The position numbers were made by a program, and so were the translations under genes. Below the pieces are notes generated by a model that was not told where the DNA came from, searched no databases, and saw only the letters and a program-made list of their open reading frames with translations. Below are positions 4,404 to 5,712 of a DNA stretch of 5,712 nucleotides, piece by piece; positions within the stretch are counted from its first letter, which is position 1, and every line of letters begins with the position of its first letter. The stretch lies in NCBI GenBank assembly GCA_018814505.1, contig JAHIZQ010000021.1, positions 1 to 5,712 of the forward strand. The letters run 5' to 3'. The DNA is from Candidatus Omnitrophota bacterium (GTDB lineage: Bacteria; Omnitrophota; Gorgyraeia; Tantalellales; Tantalellaceae).

Positions 4404-5712
4404 GTGCAGAAGACAAGTTTTCTGGCAGATAAAAAAAATATTAAATTCTCAATTTTTTGGATAAGTATTTTCTTGTTTGTCGTTGTATTACTTTCTCTAT
4501 ATGACTTAACGGCGCCTCCTATTTCTCCTACAATTTGGCGTCAGACTCAGACCGCGATGTTAACTGAAAATTTCGCGAGAGAAGGGTTTAATTTAAACGG
4601 ATTATATGTTAACTTGCGCGGAAATCAGAAGCTTATGATGATATATGAGTTTCCGATTTATAATTTTGTAGTGGGAGTGTTCTTTCTTATTTTTAACGCC
4701 AGTGCGGTATTTTGGGGGAAATTGGTTAGTTTAATCTCGGTTCTTGTAAGTTTTTTTTATCTTTTCAAGTTAACGCGGGAAGTTTATGGGAAAAGCGTTG
4801 CAGTTTACGCGTCCTTATTTTTTCTGTTCGCGCCCATAAGGCTACTCCTGACGACTGCTGTTCAGCCTGACGCGTTGGGGGTAATGTTGATGCTTATGGG
4901 GCTTAGCAGTTTATTGAATTGGAAAAGAAAAAAGCTTCTTAAGGATTTAAGCCTTTTTTGCTTTTTCCTGCTTTTAGCGGGCTGGACAAAATTTCCCATA
5001 ATTGTGCCGTATATTCTTATTATTGGAAGCGCAATACTTTTTGATAAAGGCAGAGTGCGTTTCCCCGAAACCCTGGAAATAGTTGTTTATATCGGAATTT
5101 TTCTTGTGCCTTTTACTGCGTGGTACCTTTTTAGGGGGTATATTTCGTGCCCGGAAGCCATGAGTGATAAAATAAACATGTTTTTGATTGGAGATTTAAC
5201 CAGGTTTTTGTCTCCAGAGTATTACGTTAAACCTTTTTTTGTTTTAGGAGCTTTGGTTTTTTGCGCGAGCGGTATATTGTTCTTTTTAGCAGGGCTAAAA
5301 AAGCTTTCAGCGGTGGGCTGGGCTTTGGTGGGAGGCGTTCCGTTCTATTTTATACTTGTTCCCACAGTGCGAAACCAATATTATTATTTATATCCGCTTG
5401 TGCCAATTTTTTCGGTTATAATGGCACGCGGGTTTTTGATTTTTAGAAATTACTGTGACAACCGGAAACTTAAACAGCTCTTTTATGGAAGTATCGCGGT
5501 TTTTGTTATAGGTTTTATAATTTCTGGGACATCTGCTTTAAGACATGACAAGGTACCCTATTACGCCGCGAATGCTTTAAAGAAAAATAGTTTGCCAACA
5601 GATCTTGTGTTTTCGCTTAATATGCATGACCGCGGTCAGGGAGTTGGCGGAGAAAACCCGGCAATGATGTATTTGGCGAATAGAAAAGGGTGGAATGCGA
5701 CGCAGGGGTCGG
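4404..5712 (+). CDS. Multi-pass membrane glycosyltransferase, GT-C / family 39-like (3' end outside window)
   Basis: The frame is open from GTG 4404 to the window edge, giving 436 residues. GGGAAG (4393-4398) lies 5 bases before the GTG. A first membrane helix (about 15-33) is followed by an extracytoplasmic loop with IWRQTQTAML (44-53) and YEFPIY (81-86), as in ArnT/PMT-like proteins that transfer sugars from polyprenyl-phosphate donors outside the membrane. About ten further hydrophobic segments follow, roughly at 87-98, 104-122, 131-147, 156-170, 183-193, 197-213, 225-242, 277-297, 304-321, 331-347 and 359-375. AVQPDALGVML (152-162), AGWTKFPIIVP (192-202) and RNQYYYLYPLVPIF (323-336) fit the family. 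The last part visible (from about 378) is a soluble loop ending in MMYLANRKGWNA, where relatives have similar Y.anR.GW motifs. The position usually occupied by Asp in WRQTDT is Gln49. Together with the upstream family 9 enzyme it suggests surface glycan synthesis. The exact substrate is unknown. Confidence 0.82.
   Translation, partial: MQKTSFLADKKNIKFSIFWISIFLFVVVLLSLYDLTAPPISPTIWRQTQTAMLTENFAREGFNLNGLYVNLRGNQKLMMIYEFPIYNFVVGVFFLIFNASAVFWGKLVSLISVLVSFFYLFKLTREVYGKSVAVYASLFFLFAPIRLLLTTAVQPDALGVMLMLMGLSSLLNWKRKKLLKDLSLFCFFLLLAGWTKFPIIVPYILIIGSAILFDKGRVRFPETLEIVVYIGIFLVPFTAWYLFRGYISCPEAMSDKINMFLIGDLTRFLSPEYYVKPFFVLGALVFCASGILFFLAGLKKLSAVGWALVGGVPFYFILVPTVRNQYYYLYPLVPIFSVIMARGFLIFRNYCDNRKLKQLFYGSIAVFVIGFIISGTSALRHDKVPYYAANALKKNSLPTDLVFSLNMHDRGQGVGGENPAMMYLANRKGWNATQGS

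Noticed and set aside
5261..5446. Short plus-strand open frame within the membrane glycosyltransferase
   Set aside because: It lies out of frame inside a continuous membrane-protein coding sequence and shows no known domain.

Overview
The window is a fairly AT-rich bacterial stretch in which every recognisable gene lies on the + strand. No rRNA, tRNA, CRISPR array or insertion sequence is visible. The cysteine-rich leader on the family 9 glycosyltransferase, the tandem single-domain response regulators with a small kinase, and the divergent PurF-like protein together recall the Omnitrophota and related PVC-type or Elusimicrobiota-like uncultured lineages. That assignment is an impression from protein style, not a search result.

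Layout. (1) Positions 2-1280 hold a signalling cluster: the C-terminal half of one CheY-like receiver, a complete stand-alone receiver (216-578), and a small soluble histidine-kinase-like protein (609-1280). The kinase keeps its histidine, but the usual residues around it and part of the ATP lid are changed. (2) Positions 1281-1467 are intergenic. They carry a 65-bp imperfect inverted repeat built from CGTATAT-like heptads, a candidate extended -10 promoter and a strong Shine-Dalgarno sequence. (3) Positions 1468-2907 encode a 479-residue amidophosphoribosyltransferase-like protein. Its PRPP-binding and Fe-S cysteine motifs look intact, but the glutaminase nucleophile and the glutamine-binding residues are replaced. 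(4) Positions 2908-3181 contain a decayed copy of a HI0074-type (HEPN-like, nucleotidyltransferase-partner) gene with two in-frame stops, and a candidate promoter for the genes downstream. (5) Positions 3182-5712 are the start of a cell-surface glycan module: a family 9 (heptosyltransferase-like) glycosyltransferase, followed after 19 bases by a multi-pass GT-C/family 39-like membrane glycosyltransferase that runs off the window.

The three blocks look functionally independent: signalling, a purine-enzyme paralogue, and surface polysaccharide or lipid glycosylation. The most notable points are the pseudo-glutaminase PurF-like protein, the kinase with both its phosphotransfer and phosphatase motif positions altered, the broken HI0074-family gene, and the heptad-built palindrome.
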